NCBI GenBank assembly: GCA_039931615.1
Contig: JBDTRR010000026.1
Location: 8,430-72,429 of the forward strand
Reading direction: 5' to 3'
Length of the DNA stretch: 64,000 nucleotides
Source of the DNA: JAHFUI01 sp039931615
GTDB lineage: Bacteria > Acidobacteriota > Vicinamibacteria > Vicinamibacterales > CAVVIG01
Below the pieces are notes generated by a model. The model made no database searches, was not told the origin of the DNA, and was given only the letters and a program-made list of their open reading frames with translations. The position numbers and the translations under genes are program-made. Every line of letters starts with the position of its first letter. Positions within the stretch are counted from its first letter, which is position 1. Below, one piece after another: positions 36,686 to 45,565 of the stretch.

Positions 36686-37429
36686 CTACATGTACATCCC
36701 GCCGTTGACGGCCAGAACGTGTCCTGTAATATACGCTGCCTCGTCGGAAGCAAGAAAACACACCGCCGCCGCCACGTCGTCCGGCGTGCCGGCCCGCCCG
36801 AGCGGAATCTGCGCGGCCCAGTCGATCTGGGCCTTGGCGCCCACCGCGCGCGTCATGTCGGTATCGACCAGACCCGGCGCCACGACGTTGACCGTGATGC
36901 CGCGCGACGCGACCTCGCGGGCCAGCGACTTGGCAAAGCCGATCAGCCCGGCCTTGGACGCGGCGTAGCTGCTCTGCCCGGCGTTGCCGGTCTGCCCGAC
37001 CACCGAGCTGATGGCGATGATCCGCCCACCGTGCTGTTTCAGCATCGGGCGCAGCGCCGCCTGCGCGAGGCTGAAGGTGGCGGTCAGGTTGGTACTGATC
37101 ACCAGGTCCCAGTCGTCGCGCTTCATCCGCAGCAGCAGCTGATCCCGCGCGATCCCGGCATTGCTGACGACGATGTCGAGCCGGCCGTGGCGCTGGACGA
37201 TGCCGGCGGGCAGCTGCCCGACCGCCGTGCGATCGGTGACGTCGAGACTGACTGCCTCGGCCCGCCAACCCCTCGTCGTCAGCTCGCCGACGATGTCCTG
37301 CGCGTGATCATCGCGGGCGGCAGCGACCACCGTCGCTCCCTGCGCGGCCAGCCGGCTGGCGATGGCGCGGCCGATGCCGCGCGACGCCCCGGTGACCAGT
37401 GCGACCTTGCCGGTCAAATCCAACATCAC
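36686..37429 (-). CDS. fabG: 3-oxoacyl-ACP reductase
   Basis: 247 aa SDR enzyme that reduces 3-oxoacyl-ACP with NADPH. It has VTGASRGIGRAIA (cofactor loop), SNAGIARDQLLLRM, the catalytic ISSVVGQTGNAGQSSYAASKAG (Ser, Tyr, Lys) and NVVAPGLVDTDM. It ends ITGHVLAVNGGMYM. The start overlaps the fabD stop by 4 nt. Confidence 0.97.
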   Translation of the reverse strand: MMLDLTGKVALVTGASRGIGRAIASRLAAQGATVVAAARDDHAQDIVGELTTRGWRAEAVSLDVTDRTAVGQLPAGIVQRHGRLDIVVSNAGIARDQLLLRMKRDDWDLVISTNLTATFSLAQAALRPMLKQHGGRIIAISSVVGQTGNAGQSSYAASKAGLIGFAKSLAREVASRGITVNVVAPGLVDTDMTRAVGAKAQIDWAAQIPLGRAGTPDDVAAAVCFLASDEAAYITGHVLAVNGGMYM

Positions 37430-38349
37430 AGCAACGCCTCGATCGCCGGCAGATCGTCGGGGCCGCCAAAGCTCACCACCTTCGCGTCACGATGGATCTT
37501 CCGGATCAATCCGGACAGCACGGTCCCGGGACCCACTTCAACATACGTTGTGACGCCCTCCGACGCAAGGCGGCGCACGACCGCTTCCCATTGCACCGCC
37601 GATGAAATCTGCGCGATCAGCGCCTCGATTGCCGACGCCGCATCGCGTTTGAGCCCGGCGTCGACGTTGGCGACGACCGGCGGAGTGGGATCGTGCACGT
37701 CGAGCGCCCGCAACTCGGGCGCCAGACGATCGGCGGCCGGCTGCATCAGCGCGCAATGGAACGGGGCGCTGACGGTCAGCGGGATCACCCGCTTCGCGCC
37801 GATCGATTTGGCGCGCTCGCCGGCGCGCGCGACCGCCTCTCTCGTCCCGGCAATCACGATCTGCCCGGCACCGTTCAGGTTGGCCGCGCTGACGACCTCG
37901 CCCTGGGCGGCGTCGCGACACACCTGCGCGACCGCGTCGGCCTCCAGCCCGAGGATGGCCGACATCGTCCCGGTCCCGACCGGCACCGCTTCCTGCATGT
38001 AGCGGCCGCGCCGCCGCACCACGCGCAGGGCATCGGCGAACGAGAAGGTGCCGGCCGCGACGTGGGCGGAGTACTCGCCCAGGGAGTGGCCGGCGACGAG
38101 TGCCGGCACGAGCCCGCGCGACGCCAGCAGCCGGGCGGCGGCAGTGCTGACCGCCAGAATCGCGGGCTGGGTGTTTTCAGTCAGGGTGAGCTGGTCCTCC
38201 GGGCCGTCGAAGCAGAGACGGCTGAGCGGTTCGCCGAGCGCGGCGTCCGCTTCCGCGAAACTGTCGCGGCAGACGGCGAAGGCGTCGGCGAGCGCCTTGC
38301 CCATGCCGACCTTCTGCGATCCCTGACCCGGAAAGACGCACGCGATCAC
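37426..38349 (-). CDS. fabD: Malonyl-CoA:ACP transacylase
   Basis: 307 aa. It loads malonyl units onto ACP. VFPGQGSQKVGMGK starts the protein, the nucleophile is in VAGHSLGEYSAHVAAG (Ser about 92), and the His is in VSAPFHCALMQPAADRL (about 200). It overlaps plsX upstream and fabG downstream by 4 nt each, showing a tightly coupled operon. Confidence 0.97.
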   Translation of the reverse strand: MIACVFPGQGSQKVGMGKALADAFAVCRDSFAEADAALGEPLSRLCFDGPEDQLTLTENTQPAILAVSTAAARLLASRGLVPALVAGHSLGEYSAHVAAGTFSFADALRVVRRRGRYMQEAVPVGTGTMSAILGLEADAVAQVCRDAAQGEVVSAANLNGAGQIVIAGTREAVARAGERAKSIGAKRVIPLTVSAPFHCALMQPAADRLAPELRALDVHDPTPPVVANVDAGLKRDAASAIEALIAQISSAVQWEAVVRRLASEGVTTYVEVGPGTVLSGLIRKIHRDAKVVSFGGPDDLPAIEALL

Positions 38350-39356
38350 AGATGGAACACCGCAGCGGCCGCGATGTCCTGCTCGACGCGCTCGATGAAA
38401 CGGTTATCCGCGAAGCGATAGGCGATGGCGACCGCGTTGCGCACGGCCCGCGCACTGGACTGCCCATGGCCGACGATCGTCACGCCGGCCACGCCGAGCA
38501 GCGGCGCGCCGCCGTATTCGGAGTAGTCGACGCGGCGGCGGAAGCGGCGCAGCGCCCGCCGGGTCAGCAGGGAGCCGACCCGCATCGTCATCGTGCTCGA
38601 CAACTCCTCGCTCAACAGCACCTCCATCACGTCGACGAGTCCTTCGCTGATTTTGAGCGCCACGTTGCCGGTGAATCCGTCGCAAACGATGACGTCGGCG
38701 TGGCCATTGTAGACGGCGCGCGCTTCGACGTTGCCGACGAACGCGAGCGACGAGGCCTTGAGCAGCCGGTGCGCTTCGCGGGTCAGCTCGTTGCCCTTGC
38801 TTTCCTCCTCGCCGGTCGACAGCAGGCCGACGCGCGGCGCCGGGATGCCGAACGCGACCCGGGCGTAGACACAGCCCATGACGGCGAACTGCAGCAGATG
38901 GTGCGGCCGGCACTCGACGCTCGCCCCGACGTCGAGCAGGACAGCCGGGCCGCCGGGCGAGGGAATGGTCGCGGCCAGGGCCGGACGATCGACGCCAGGC
39001 AGCGTGCCGAACGCGGCGTACGCCGCCATGACAGTGGCGCCGGTATGCCCGGCGCTGAACAACGCCGCCGCGTCCCCGCGAGCGACCGATTCGGCAGCGA
39101 CCCTGATCGAGGCCTTCGGCTTGCGGCGCAGTGCCGCCGCCGGCGACTCCTCCATCGTCACCACCTCCGGTGCGTCAACCACGCGCACCCGCGCGGCGTC
39201 GAAGCCCGGGTGCCTGGCCAGCTCGGCGTCGATGGCGGCGACGTCGCCGACCAGGGCGACGCCGAGGTCGAAGTGCGGGAGCGCGGCCAGCGCACCATCG
39301 ACGACCTGGCGCGGGGCATCATCGCCGCCCATGGCATCGACTGCGATCCAGATCAT
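38346..39356 (-). CDS. plsX: Phosphate acyltransferase PlsX
   Basis: 336 aa. PlsX makes acyl-phosphate from acyl-ACP for phospholipid synthesis. It begins IWIAVDAMGGDDAPRQVVDGA and has VSAESVARGD-like RVAAESVARGDAAALFSAGHTGA, IPSPGGPAVLLDVGASVECRP and DGFTGNVALKISEGL. It overlaps fabD by 4 nt. fabH, commonly between plsX and fabD, is missing here. Confidence 0.96.
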   Translation of the reverse strand: MIWIAVDAMGGDDAPRQVVDGALAALPHFDLGVALVGDVAAIDAELARHPGFDAARVRVVDAPEVVTMEESPAAALRRKPKASIRVAAESVARGDAAALFSAGHTGATVMAAYAAFGTLPGVDRPALAATIPSPGGPAVLLDVGASVECRPHHLLQFAVMGCVYARVAFGIPAPRVGLLSTGEEESKGNELTREAHRLLKASSLAFVGNVEARAVYNGHADVIVCDGFTGNVALKISEGLVDVMEVLLSEELSSTMTMRVGSLLTRRALRRFRRRVDYSEYGGAPLLGVAGVTIVGHGQSSARAVRNAVAIAYRFADNRFIERVEQDIAAAAVFHL

Positions 39357-39386
39357 CGGTGTCAGCGAGCAGGAGACCGGATGCGA

Positions 39387-39569
39387 TCACTCTTCCGGAA
39401 CGGCTCGTGCCTGGCGCCCGCGGTAGTAGCCGCAGTTGGCACAGACGCGGTGCGGCTGCTTCGGTTCGTGGCAGTGCGGGCATTCGCTGGTGCCCGGTTG
39501 CTTCAGCGCGTCGTGGGTCCGGCGCTTGGCGGTCCGGGTCTTGGAGTGGCGTCGTTTGGGATTCGGCAT
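39387..39569 (-). CDS. rpmF: 50S ribosomal protein bL32
   Basis: 60 aa. MPNPKRRHSKTRTAKRRTHD is the standard L32 N-terminus. CPHCHEPKQPHRVCANCGYY contains four zinc-binding cysteines, the C+ form. The DUF177-rpmF-plsX order is a widely conserved arrangement. The upstream gap to DUF177 is 108 nt. Confidence 0.97.
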   Translation of the reverse strand: MPNPKRRHSKTRTAKRRTHDALKQPGTSECPHCHEPKQPHRVCANCGYYRGRQARAVPEE

Positions 39570-39677
39570 CGGTCTTTGTCCTCTTCGCTCCGGCTTCGCT
39601 TGCTACGTTCGTCGCGCGCGGGTCGCGTCGCGCTGGCTGCTCCTGTCGGAATCAAGCCGCAGCAGGAGTCGAAACGG

Positions 39678-40208
39678 TCAGTTGATCAGGTCCGGCTTGT
39701 TGAGCGCCCTGAGCACCGCCAGCCGCGGATCCTCCCAGTCGCGCGTGCAGCCGCAGGTCTCGCGGTTCAAATTTACCCCGCACAGCGTGCAGAGACCGAG
39801 GCAGCCTTCGCCGCACAACGGTTTCATCGGCAGCGCCAGGTAGAACTGCTCGCGCAGCAACTCGCCGAGGTCGATCGTCTCGTGCTCGTAGAACGCCGTC
39901 GACAGGTCATCTTCCTCGATCTCGCGCTCGCCTTCGCCGCTGTTCGCCGCGTGCGGCTGGTAGCGCAGATCGAACGAGGCGTCGATCGGCAGCGTGAACG
40001 GCTCGAGGCAGCGGCCGCACGGCAATTCCAGCGTCGTCGTGATCGTGCCCACCAGACGAACGTGCGCCTTGTCCTTGAAGATGTCGAACCCGAGCGACAC
40101 CGGCTGCGCGACGCGGAAGGTGTCGGGATCGCCGGCGAACGCCTCCGGGGCGTAGGTCTTCTCGTACCGCTCGCGGGCCGACCGAATCTGGTTGAGATTG
40201 AGCAACAT
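39678..40208 (-). CDS. yceD: DUF177/YceD family protein
   Basis: 176 aa. YceD-family proteins precede rpmF in many genomes and have been linked to 23S rRNA or ribosome maturation. Visible features are LELPCGRCLEPFTLPI, and the C-terminal LCGEGCLGLCTLCGVNLNRETCGC, which gives a cysteine set that may bind zinc. The tail DPRLAVLRAL is typical. ATG 40208 was chosen because MLLNLNQI matches the family. A longer upstream frame would cross the repeat element at 40300-40452. Confidence 0.88.
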   Translation of the reverse strand: MLLNLNQIRSARERYEKTYAPEAFAGDPDTFRVAQPVSLGFDIFKDKAHVRLVGTITTTLELPCGRCLEPFTLPIDASFDLRYQPHAANSGEGEREIEEDDLSTAFYEHETIDLGELLREQFYLALPMKPLCGEGCLGLCTLCGVNLNRETCGCTRDWEDPRLAVLRALNKPDLIN

Positions 40209-40299
40209 GCCGTGGATACTGCCGCGATTCCGGTCGCCGGGCAGACCCACCAATATACCACGGCCAAACTCGGCGGTTGCCAGCCACCTGGCACGCCAC

Positions 40300-40452
40300 G
40301 GTCCGGCTGAACAGCTTGTGGAAAATCTGTCTGAAGCGGTGCGGACCTTCAGGTCTGCCGACACGGCAGGCCTAAAGGCCTGCACTCCGACGGACAAACA
40401 GGCTCTGACGCCTGCCTTACGCTCGATTTTCCACGCGCTGTTCAGCCGGACC
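40300..40452. repeat. 153-bp MITE-like element with 28-bp terminal inverted repeats
   Basis: The ends 40300-40327 and 40425-40452 are inverted copies matching at 26 of 28 positions, beginning GGTCCGGCTGAACAGC. Inside are two hairpins: GACCTTCAGGTC at about 40343-40354 and GCAGGCC-TAAA-GGCCTGC at about 40366-40383. It fills most of the 254-nt gap between the DUF177 gene and dgt. No ORF is present in it. Confidence 0.75.
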
Positions 40453-40462
40453 TTCGAGCGCG

Positions 40463-41500
40463 CTATTCGATGGCCCACGGCTTGGGAATGAACAGCTGCT
40501 CGAACAGGCGGACCGCGTAGCGATCGGTCATGCCGGCGACGAAGTCCCGGGCCGCGGCATCGATTCCTTCCTGGATCATCGTCCGGGCGTCCAGGAAGTC
40601 GTCCGGCCGCTCCCGGACCTTCTCCCACAATCCGGTCAGGATGTCGGCCGCCTTCCGGAACTCGACGGTTGCGATGCTGTTCTCGTACACCGCGGCAAAC
40701 AGGAAGCGGCGGAGCTCGAGCACCGCCTCGAGCACGGCGCCGCTCATGCGGATCTCGGTCATCCCGCCCGCCAGCGTTTCCGTGACCACATCGGTGACCA
40801 GGGTCGCAATCCGTGCCGACGAGGAGGCGCCAAGCGTCCGTACCGGTTCCGGCGGCAGATCCTCCGGCCGCAGCAGCCCGGCGCGTGTGGCGTCGTCGAT
40901 GTCGTGATTGACGTAGGCGATCAGATCGGCGACGCGCATGATCTGGCCTTCCATCGTGCTGGCCCGGAGCGCCTCGCTCATCGCCACCGGCGCGCCTGAC
41001 TTCCCTTTCGAGTGCTTGGCGATGCCGTCGCGCACCTCCCACGTCAGGTTCAATCCGCGGCCGTCATTCTCCAGCAGGTCGACGACGCGCAGGCTCTGTT
41101 CGTAGTGGTTGAAGCCGCCCGGCATCAGGGTGTCGATGATCCGTTCGCCGGCATGGCCGAACGGCGGGTGGCCCAGATCGTGACCGAGCGTGATCGCTTC
41201 GGTCAGCTCTTCGTGGAGGCGCAGGACCTTGGCGATGGTCCGGGCGATCTGCGACACCTCGAGCGTGTGGGTCAGCCGCGTCCGATAGTGATCACCGGTC
41301 GGCGCGAAGAAGACCTGGGTCTTGTGCTTGAGCCGCCGAAACGCCTTGCAGTGGATGATGCGATCGCGATCGCGTTGAAAGGCCGGGCGGACCTCGTCCT
41401 CCGCCTCGTCGCGCAGCCGGCCGCGCGAATCGGCGCTCTTGGCCGCTTCTGGCGCCAGAATCTCGCGCTCACGCGCTTCGAGATCCTCGCGCAGGCTCAT
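40463..41500 (-). CDS. dgt: dGTPase-like HD-domain triphosphohydrolase
   Basis: 345 aa. It hydrolyses dNTPs to deoxynucleosides and triphosphate. It has DRIIHCKAFRRLKHKTQVF, YRTRLTHTLEVSQIARTIA (HD His), and GHDLGHPPFGHAGE, the HD metal site (about residue 110). The NHDIDDA motif and QIMRVADLIAYVNHD follow. It starts 4 nt inside the deoB stop. Pairing with deoB suggests a role in deoxynucleoside balance. Confidence 0.93.
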   Translation of the reverse strand: MSLREDLEAREREILAPEAAKSADSRGRLRDEAEDEVRPAFQRDRDRIIHCKAFRRLKHKTQVFFAPTGDHYRTRLTHTLEVSQIARTIAKVLRLHEELTEAITLGHDLGHPPFGHAGERIIDTLMPGGFNHYEQSLRVVDLLENDGRGLNLTWEVRDGIAKHSKGKSGAPVAMSEALRASTMEGQIMRVADLIAYVNHDIDDATRAGLLRPEDLPPEPVRTLGASSSARIATLVTDVVTETLAGGMTEIRMSGAVLEAVLELRRFLFAAVYENSIATVEFRKAADILTGLWEKVRERPDDFLDARTMIQEGIDAAARDFVAGMTDRYAVRLFEQLFIPKPWAIE

Positions 41501-42702
41501 GCGGTGATCTCCGGCAGGAAGCTGGTGCCGTGGGCGAGCGGACCGACGTCGAAGATGTCCGCCAGCGTCTGGCCGAGATCGGCGAAGGTGCGGCGCGTGC
41601 CGAGATCGGCGCCGGCGCGAACCCGCGGGCCGGTCACGATCAGCGGCACGTACTCCCGCGCGTGATCGGTGCTGGCGGTGGTCGGATCGTTGCCGTGATC
41701 GGCGGTGACGACGAGCACGTCGTGGTCGCGCAGGAGCGGCAGGAGACCGGCCAGGCGCCGGTCGAATCGCTCGAGATTGGCGGCGTAGCCGGCCACGTCG
41801 TTGCGATGACCGTAGACGGTGTCGAAGTCGACCAGGTTGACGAAGATCAGCCCGCTCTCGACGGTCGTCATCTGGCGCTCGAGCTGATCCACTCCGTCGT
41901 CGTCGCTGCCGGTGTGGACGGCGTGGGTGATGCCGCGGCCGGCAAACAGATCCTCGATCTTGCCGATGGCGATCACCGGCAGGTTCGCCGCCTTGATCCG
42001 ATCGAGCAGCGTGTCGCTCGACGGCGGGAGGGCGTAATCGCGCCGGTTGGCGGTGCGTTTGAAGCCTCCTGCGCGGCCGACAAACGGGCGGGCGATGACG
42101 CGGCCGACGCCCATCCCGGCCACGACCAGCTGATAGGCCACGTCGCAGGCGCGGTAGAGCTCGGCAATCGGCACCAGATCTTCGTGCGCCGCAATCTGGA
42201 ACACGCTGTCGGCCGAGGTGTAGACGATCAGGGCGCCGGTGCGCAGGTGCTCCGGCCCCAGCTCGTCGAGGATCCGGGTCCCCGAAGCGGCCTTGTTGCC
42301 GAGCACGGCGCGGCCGGTCCGGCGCGAGAACTCGTCGATGACGCCCGGTGGAAACCCGTCGGGAAACACCGGAAACGGACGACTGAGGACGACGCCCATC
42401 ATCTCCCAGTGGCCAGTGACCGAGTCTTTTCCGGGCGACGCCTCAGCCATCCGGCCGACCGCAGCGGACGGCGACGCCGGCGGCGGCGGACCGCCGATCG
42501 CCGCGACACGCCCCAGACCCAGGCGGCGCAGGGTCGGCAGCTGGAGGGGAAACCGCCTGGCAATGTTGCCGATCGTATCGCTGCCCGCGTCGCCATACAC
42601 GGACGCGTCCGGCAGCTCGCCGATACCGACGCTGTCCATCACGATGACGATCGCACGGCCGAAGGGCCGGCGGTCGGCGGGCGCCGGGTTGAAGGAGGTC
42701 AC
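41497..42702 (-). CDS. deoB: Phosphopentomutase
   Basis: 401 aa alkaline-phosphatase-superfamily enzyme that interconverts (deoxy)ribose 1- and 5-phosphate. It has IVIVMDSVGIGELPDASVYGD (metal Asp), GKDSVTGHWEMMG with the phosphorylated Thr (about residue 97), FVNLVDFDTVYGHRND and VVTADHGNDPTT. It overlaps both miaA and dgt by 4 nt, which couples nucleoside salvage to tRNA modification at this locus. Confidence 0.96.
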   Translation of the reverse strand: MTSFNPAPADRRPFGRAIVIVMDSVGIGELPDASVYGDAGSDTIGNIARRFPLQLPTLRRLGLGRVAAIGGPPPPASPSAAVGRMAEASPGKDSVTGHWEMMGVVLSRPFPVFPDGFPPGVIDEFSRRTGRAVLGNKAASGTRILDELGPEHLRTGALIVYTSADSVFQIAAHEDLVPIAELYRACDVAYQLVVAGMGVGRVIARPFVGRAGGFKRTANRRDYALPPSSDTLLDRIKAANLPVIAIGKIEDLFAGRGITHAVHTGSDDDGVDQLERQMTTVESGLIFVNLVDFDTVYGHRNDVAGYAANLERFDRRLAGLLPLLRDHDVLVVTADHGNDPTTASTDHAREYVPLIVTGPRVRAGADLGTRRTFADLGQTLADIFDVGPLAHGTSFLPEITA

Positions 42703-43643
42703 AGGGTCAACGGCACGCGGATTTCAAGGAGCCGGTTGGCGGCGGCAAGCGCGGCCGGCGACTCGCCCGGACCGTCGAGCCAATTTAGATTAGGCTCTTT
42801 GCGAAACCAGATCAACTGACGCCTCGCGTACTGCCGATTCTCCTGCGCAATCAGCGCGCGCGTCGATGCCTCATCGCGGATACCGTGCAGATGTTCGAGC
42901 GCCTGGCGGTAGACCAGGCCGCCGAACGGGCGCGCCGTTTCAGGAATGCCCCTGGCCAACAGCGCGCGAATCTCGTCGAGCAAACCGCGCTCGAACTGCT
43001 GGTCGACGCGGCGGACGACGCGCTCGGAAATCAGCGCTGCGGGCAGGCGGACGCCGATCGGCAGAAAGTCGACGTCGGGCAGCAGCGAGCGGGTCTCGGC
43101 GAAGTGATCGGACAGCGGGCGGCCGGTCAGCAGGTAGACCTCGAGGGCACGCACCATCCGCTTGAGGTCACGCGGCTGAATCCGCGCTGCCGACGCCGGA
43201 TCGACCCGCCTCAGCAGGCGCTGCAACGCGGCCACGCCGCGCCGTCCGGCGACGGCCTCGAGCCTGGCGCGGAGCGCGGGATCACGGCCCGGGCCGGGGA
43301 ACAGCCCCCGCGTCAGCGCACGAAAGTAGAATCCGGTGCCGCCGACGAGAATCGGCAGCCGGCCCCGCGCGTGGATCGCACGAACCACCACCGCGGCATC
43401 GGCCGCGTACTGCGCCGCCGTGTACTCGCCCGCCGGATCGACGATGTCGATCAGGTGATGCGGAATGCCGCGCTGTTCGGCCACCGACACCTTGTCCGTG
43501 CCGATGTCGAAGCCGCGATACACCGCGGTCGAGTCGCAGTTGACGATCTCGCCGCCGTGGCGCTCGGCCAGCGCGACACCCAGCGCGCTCTTGCCGGTCG
43601 CGGTGGGTCCGAGAATCGCAACCGCAACAGGTCTCGACGACAC
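42699..43643 (-). CDS. miaA: tRNA dimethylallyltransferase
   Basis: 314 aa. It adds a dimethylallyl group to A37 of tRNAs reading U-initial codons. P-loop GPTATGKSALGVALAE (about residue 12), NCDSTAVYRGFDIGTDK, HHLIDIVDP, VGGTGFYFRALTRG and RQLIWFRKEP are all typical. No hfq follows. Upstream on the same strand is only a 25-residue membrane peptide. Confidence 0.96.
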   Translation of the reverse strand: MSSRPVAVAILGPTATGKSALGVALAERHGGEIVNCDSTAVYRGFDIGTDKVSVAEQRGIPHHLIDIVDPAGEYTAAQYAADAAVVVRAIHARGRLPILVGGTGFYFRALTRGLFPGPGRDPALRARLEAVAGRRGVAALQRLLRRVDPASAARIQPRDLKRMVRALEVYLLTGRPLSDHFAETRSLLPDVDFLPIGVRLPAALISERVVRRVDQQFERGLLDEIRALLARGIPETARPFGGLVYRQALEHLHGIRDEASTRALIAQENRQYARRQLIWFRKEPNLNWLDGPGESPAALAAANRLLEIRVPLTL

Positions 43644-43662
43644 AGCTTCAGCTTAGCAGCAA

Positions 43663-43740
43663 CTATCGCGTGCGCAGGAATACGTAGACGATGAAGATGA
43701 ACAGGAGGATGAGAAGACCGAGCCGTTGGGAACGATTCAT
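43663..43740 (-). CDS. 25-residue single-helix membrane peptide
   Basis: ATG 43740 to TAG 43663 reads MNRSQRLGLL followed by ILLFIFIVYVFLRTR. Positive ends flank about 15 hydrophobic residues, so it would span the inner membrane once. It sits between the AT-rich heptamer repeat and miaA, 19 nt before the miaA start. No clear ribosome-binding site is visible, and the family is unknown. It may be a genuine small membrane protein. Confidence 0.4.
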   Translation of the reverse strand: MNRSQRLGLLILLFIFIVYVFLRTR

Positions 43741-43806
43741 TCAATTCACAATTTACAATTTACAAATTGTGAATTGTGAATTGTGAATTGTGAATTGTGA
43801 ATTGAC
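43741..43806. repeat. Tandem heptamer AATTGTG array with inverted partner
   Basis: Five full AATTGTG units (43765-43799) plus a partial follow TTCACAATTTACAATTTAC (43745-43763), which is their degenerate inverted form. The block can fold as a long AT-rich hairpin. It is far more AT-rich than the surrounding DNA. It starts right after the TonB-like gene stop and ends at the small-peptide ATG. Confidence 0.8.
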
Positions 43807-44766
43807 TCACCGGGGCGGTGTTTCGTTGTAGTAGAACGTCAGGGTGAAGAACGCCTGGTCGGAGGGATACTCGACCGGCAGCGGCAGCGTCGGGTTGGTC
43901 GCCTTCAACGAGCCGAACGCCGCCGAGTTGAACGAATCGATCTGGGAGGGTCCGACCACCGTCACGTCGGTCAGCAATCCGTTCCGGTGCACGTTGAAGG
44001 TGATGACGACGTGGCCGCGCAGCGACATCGCCGAGTAGGGAATCATCGGAATCCAGTTGCGGCGGACCTGGGCGATGAAGCGCCTCACCCACGGTCCGAA
44101 TTCCACCCCCTTGGTGTCGAACTGCAGCTCGGGCCCGAACTGACCGCCGCCCTGTGGGCTGTCGAAGCTCTCGCGGTCGACATACCGCTGCAGGTTTCGC
44201 AGCGCATCCCCCAGCCCGCCGCCGGGTGTCATCAGACGGCCATTGACCCCGCTGGGCGTCGACGGCGGCCGCACCGGGAATTGCAGCGCCGATGGCGCTT
44301 CCGGCAGCTTCACCTGCGACTCCCCCTCGGCATCCGCCTTCTGCGGCTGCCCCTCGGCCGGATCCGGCAGCGGCCCCTGGGGACGAGCTGCCGGCTGCTC
44401 GACGGTCTCGACCCGCTCCGGTGAATTGCCGCGCGCGAACGGTTCGATCGCGTCCGGCTTCCGCTGCGGCGATTGGGCGACACGATTCTTGTCCGACGCG
44501 TCGGCCCGTTCCCGCGGCCTCGGCGCAGTGCGGTCGACGCGCGGCTGCACGAAGACAAAACGCGTCGACTCCCGGGCCGGGTCCGGCAACGCCAGCGCCT
44601 GCTGGCGCGCCGCGGTGGGGTCGTAGGGAAAAAGTCGAGGGATCAGCAGGACGACGATGACGCCGACGAGATGGACGATGATCGAGATCAGTACCCCTTC
44701 GCGCCAGGAGATGGCGCGCCCGATCGGCTGGATGTCTGGCCGGTAGTCGTCGAAATCGAGATACAT
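43807..44766 (-). CDS. TonB-like protein with C-terminal TonB domain
   Basis: 319 aa. After a cytosolic MYLDFDDYRPDIQPIGRAISW comes one membrane helix (about residues 28-48, VLISIIVHLVGVIVVLLIP), then a long Pro/Arg-rich periplasmic linker (about 55-180). The C-terminal domain (about 220-319) has WVRRFIAQVRRNWIPMIPYSA, GHVVITFNVHRNGLLTDVTVVGPS and FNSAAFGSLKATNP, typical of TonB/TolA-like folds that transmit energy to the outer membrane. ExbB/D are not in the window. It could be a TonB or TolA analogue. Confidence 0.82.
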   Translation of the reverse strand: MYLDFDDYRPDIQPIGRAISWREGVLISIIVHLVGVIVVLLIPRLFPYDPTAARQQALALPDPARESTRFVFVQPRVDRTAPRPRERADASDKNRVAQSPQRKPDAIEPFARGNSPERVETVEQPAARPQGPLPDPAEGQPQKADAEGESQVKLPEAPSALQFPVRPPSTPSGVNGRLMTPGGGLGDALRNLQRYVDRESFDSPQGGGQFGPELQFDTKGVEFGPWVRRFIAQVRRNWIPMIPYSAMSLRGHVVITFNVHRNGLLTDVTVVGPSQIDSFNSAAFGSLKATNPTLPLPVEYPSDQAFFTLTFYYNETPPR

Positions 44767-44830
44767 CAGGAGGTTACAGCAGTATACCAGCCCGGGGCCC
44801 GGTCGCCGGGGCTTCAAACCCGGTCTTTAC

Positions 44831-45565
44831 TCAGCCTTTTCGCGTCTCCAGGTCCATTGGCCGCCGGGCCGTATAGAGATAGACGATCCCGAACGTCATT
44901 GGGACGGCCCGCACGTCGACAAATCCCTGCTGTCGCAGAATTGTCATGAATTCGTCGGGTGAGGCGAATGCCCCGACCGACTCCGGCAGATAGGCGTAGG
45001 CGCTGTCGTGGCGCGACAGCATCCGGCCAACCCGGGGCAGCACGTACCGGAAGTAGGCCAGGTAGCCAGCTCGCACAATCGGCGTCGTCGGGATGGCAAA
45101 CTCCAGAATCGCCAACCGGCCGCCCGGCCGCAGCACCCGGTGGATTTCGCCGCAGGCGGCGGCCGGCTGCTCGACGTTCCTGATGCCGAAGGCGATCGTC
45201 ACCGCGTCGACGGCCCGGTCGGCGACCGGGATCCGGGCCGCATCGCCGCGGACGAGGGAGACGGCGCGGTCGAGCGCCCCGCGCCGCACCTTGGCCAGGC
45301 CAACACGCAGCATCGCATCGGCGAAATCCACCCCGACGACACGCGCGGCGCCGGGCGAGATCGTCCGGGCGGCAATCGCGAGGTCGGCCGTGCCCGTACA
45401 GAGGTCGAGCACGCGCTCGGATCCCGAGAGCGCCAGCGCCTGAATCGCCAGCCGCCGCCACCGGCGATCGATGCCGGCGCTCAACACATGGTTGAGGAGG
45501 TCGTAGCGCCCGGCAATCGCGTCGAACATGCCGGCAATGCGGTCGGGGGCTTTGGAGATGCTCAC
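44831..45565 (-). CDS. menG: Demethylmenaquinone methyltransferase (UbiE/MenG)
   Basis: 244 aa SAM-dependent C-methyltransferase for the last step of menaquinone synthesis. It has GMFDAIAGRYDLLNHVLSAGIDRRWR, VLDLCTGTADLAIAA (SAM loop), GVDFADAMLRVG, DAVTIAFGIRNV and LEFAIPTTPIV. GTG 45565 (VSISKAPDRIAG) was chosen because everything upstream in frame is translated heptamer repeat (KDQGRPRTK-like). The repeat supplies an AAGGA just before the GTG. Confidence 0.93.
   Translation of the reverse strand: MSISKAPDRIAGMFDAIAGRYDLLNHVLSAGIDRRWRRLAIQALALSGSERVLDLCTGTADLAIAARTISPGAARVVGVDFADAMLRVGLAKVRRGALDRAVSLVRGDAARIPVADRAVDAVTIAFGIRNVEQPAAACGEIHRVLRPGGRLAILEFAIPTTPIVRAGYLAYFRYVLPRVGRMLSRHDSAYAYLPESVGAFASPDEFMTILRQQGFVDVRAVPMTFGIVYLYTARRPMDLETRKG

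Noticed and set aside
43663..43740. hfq downstream partner of miaA
   Set aside because: The short ORF lies upstream of miaA and encodes a hydrophobic 25-residue peptide unlike Hfq.
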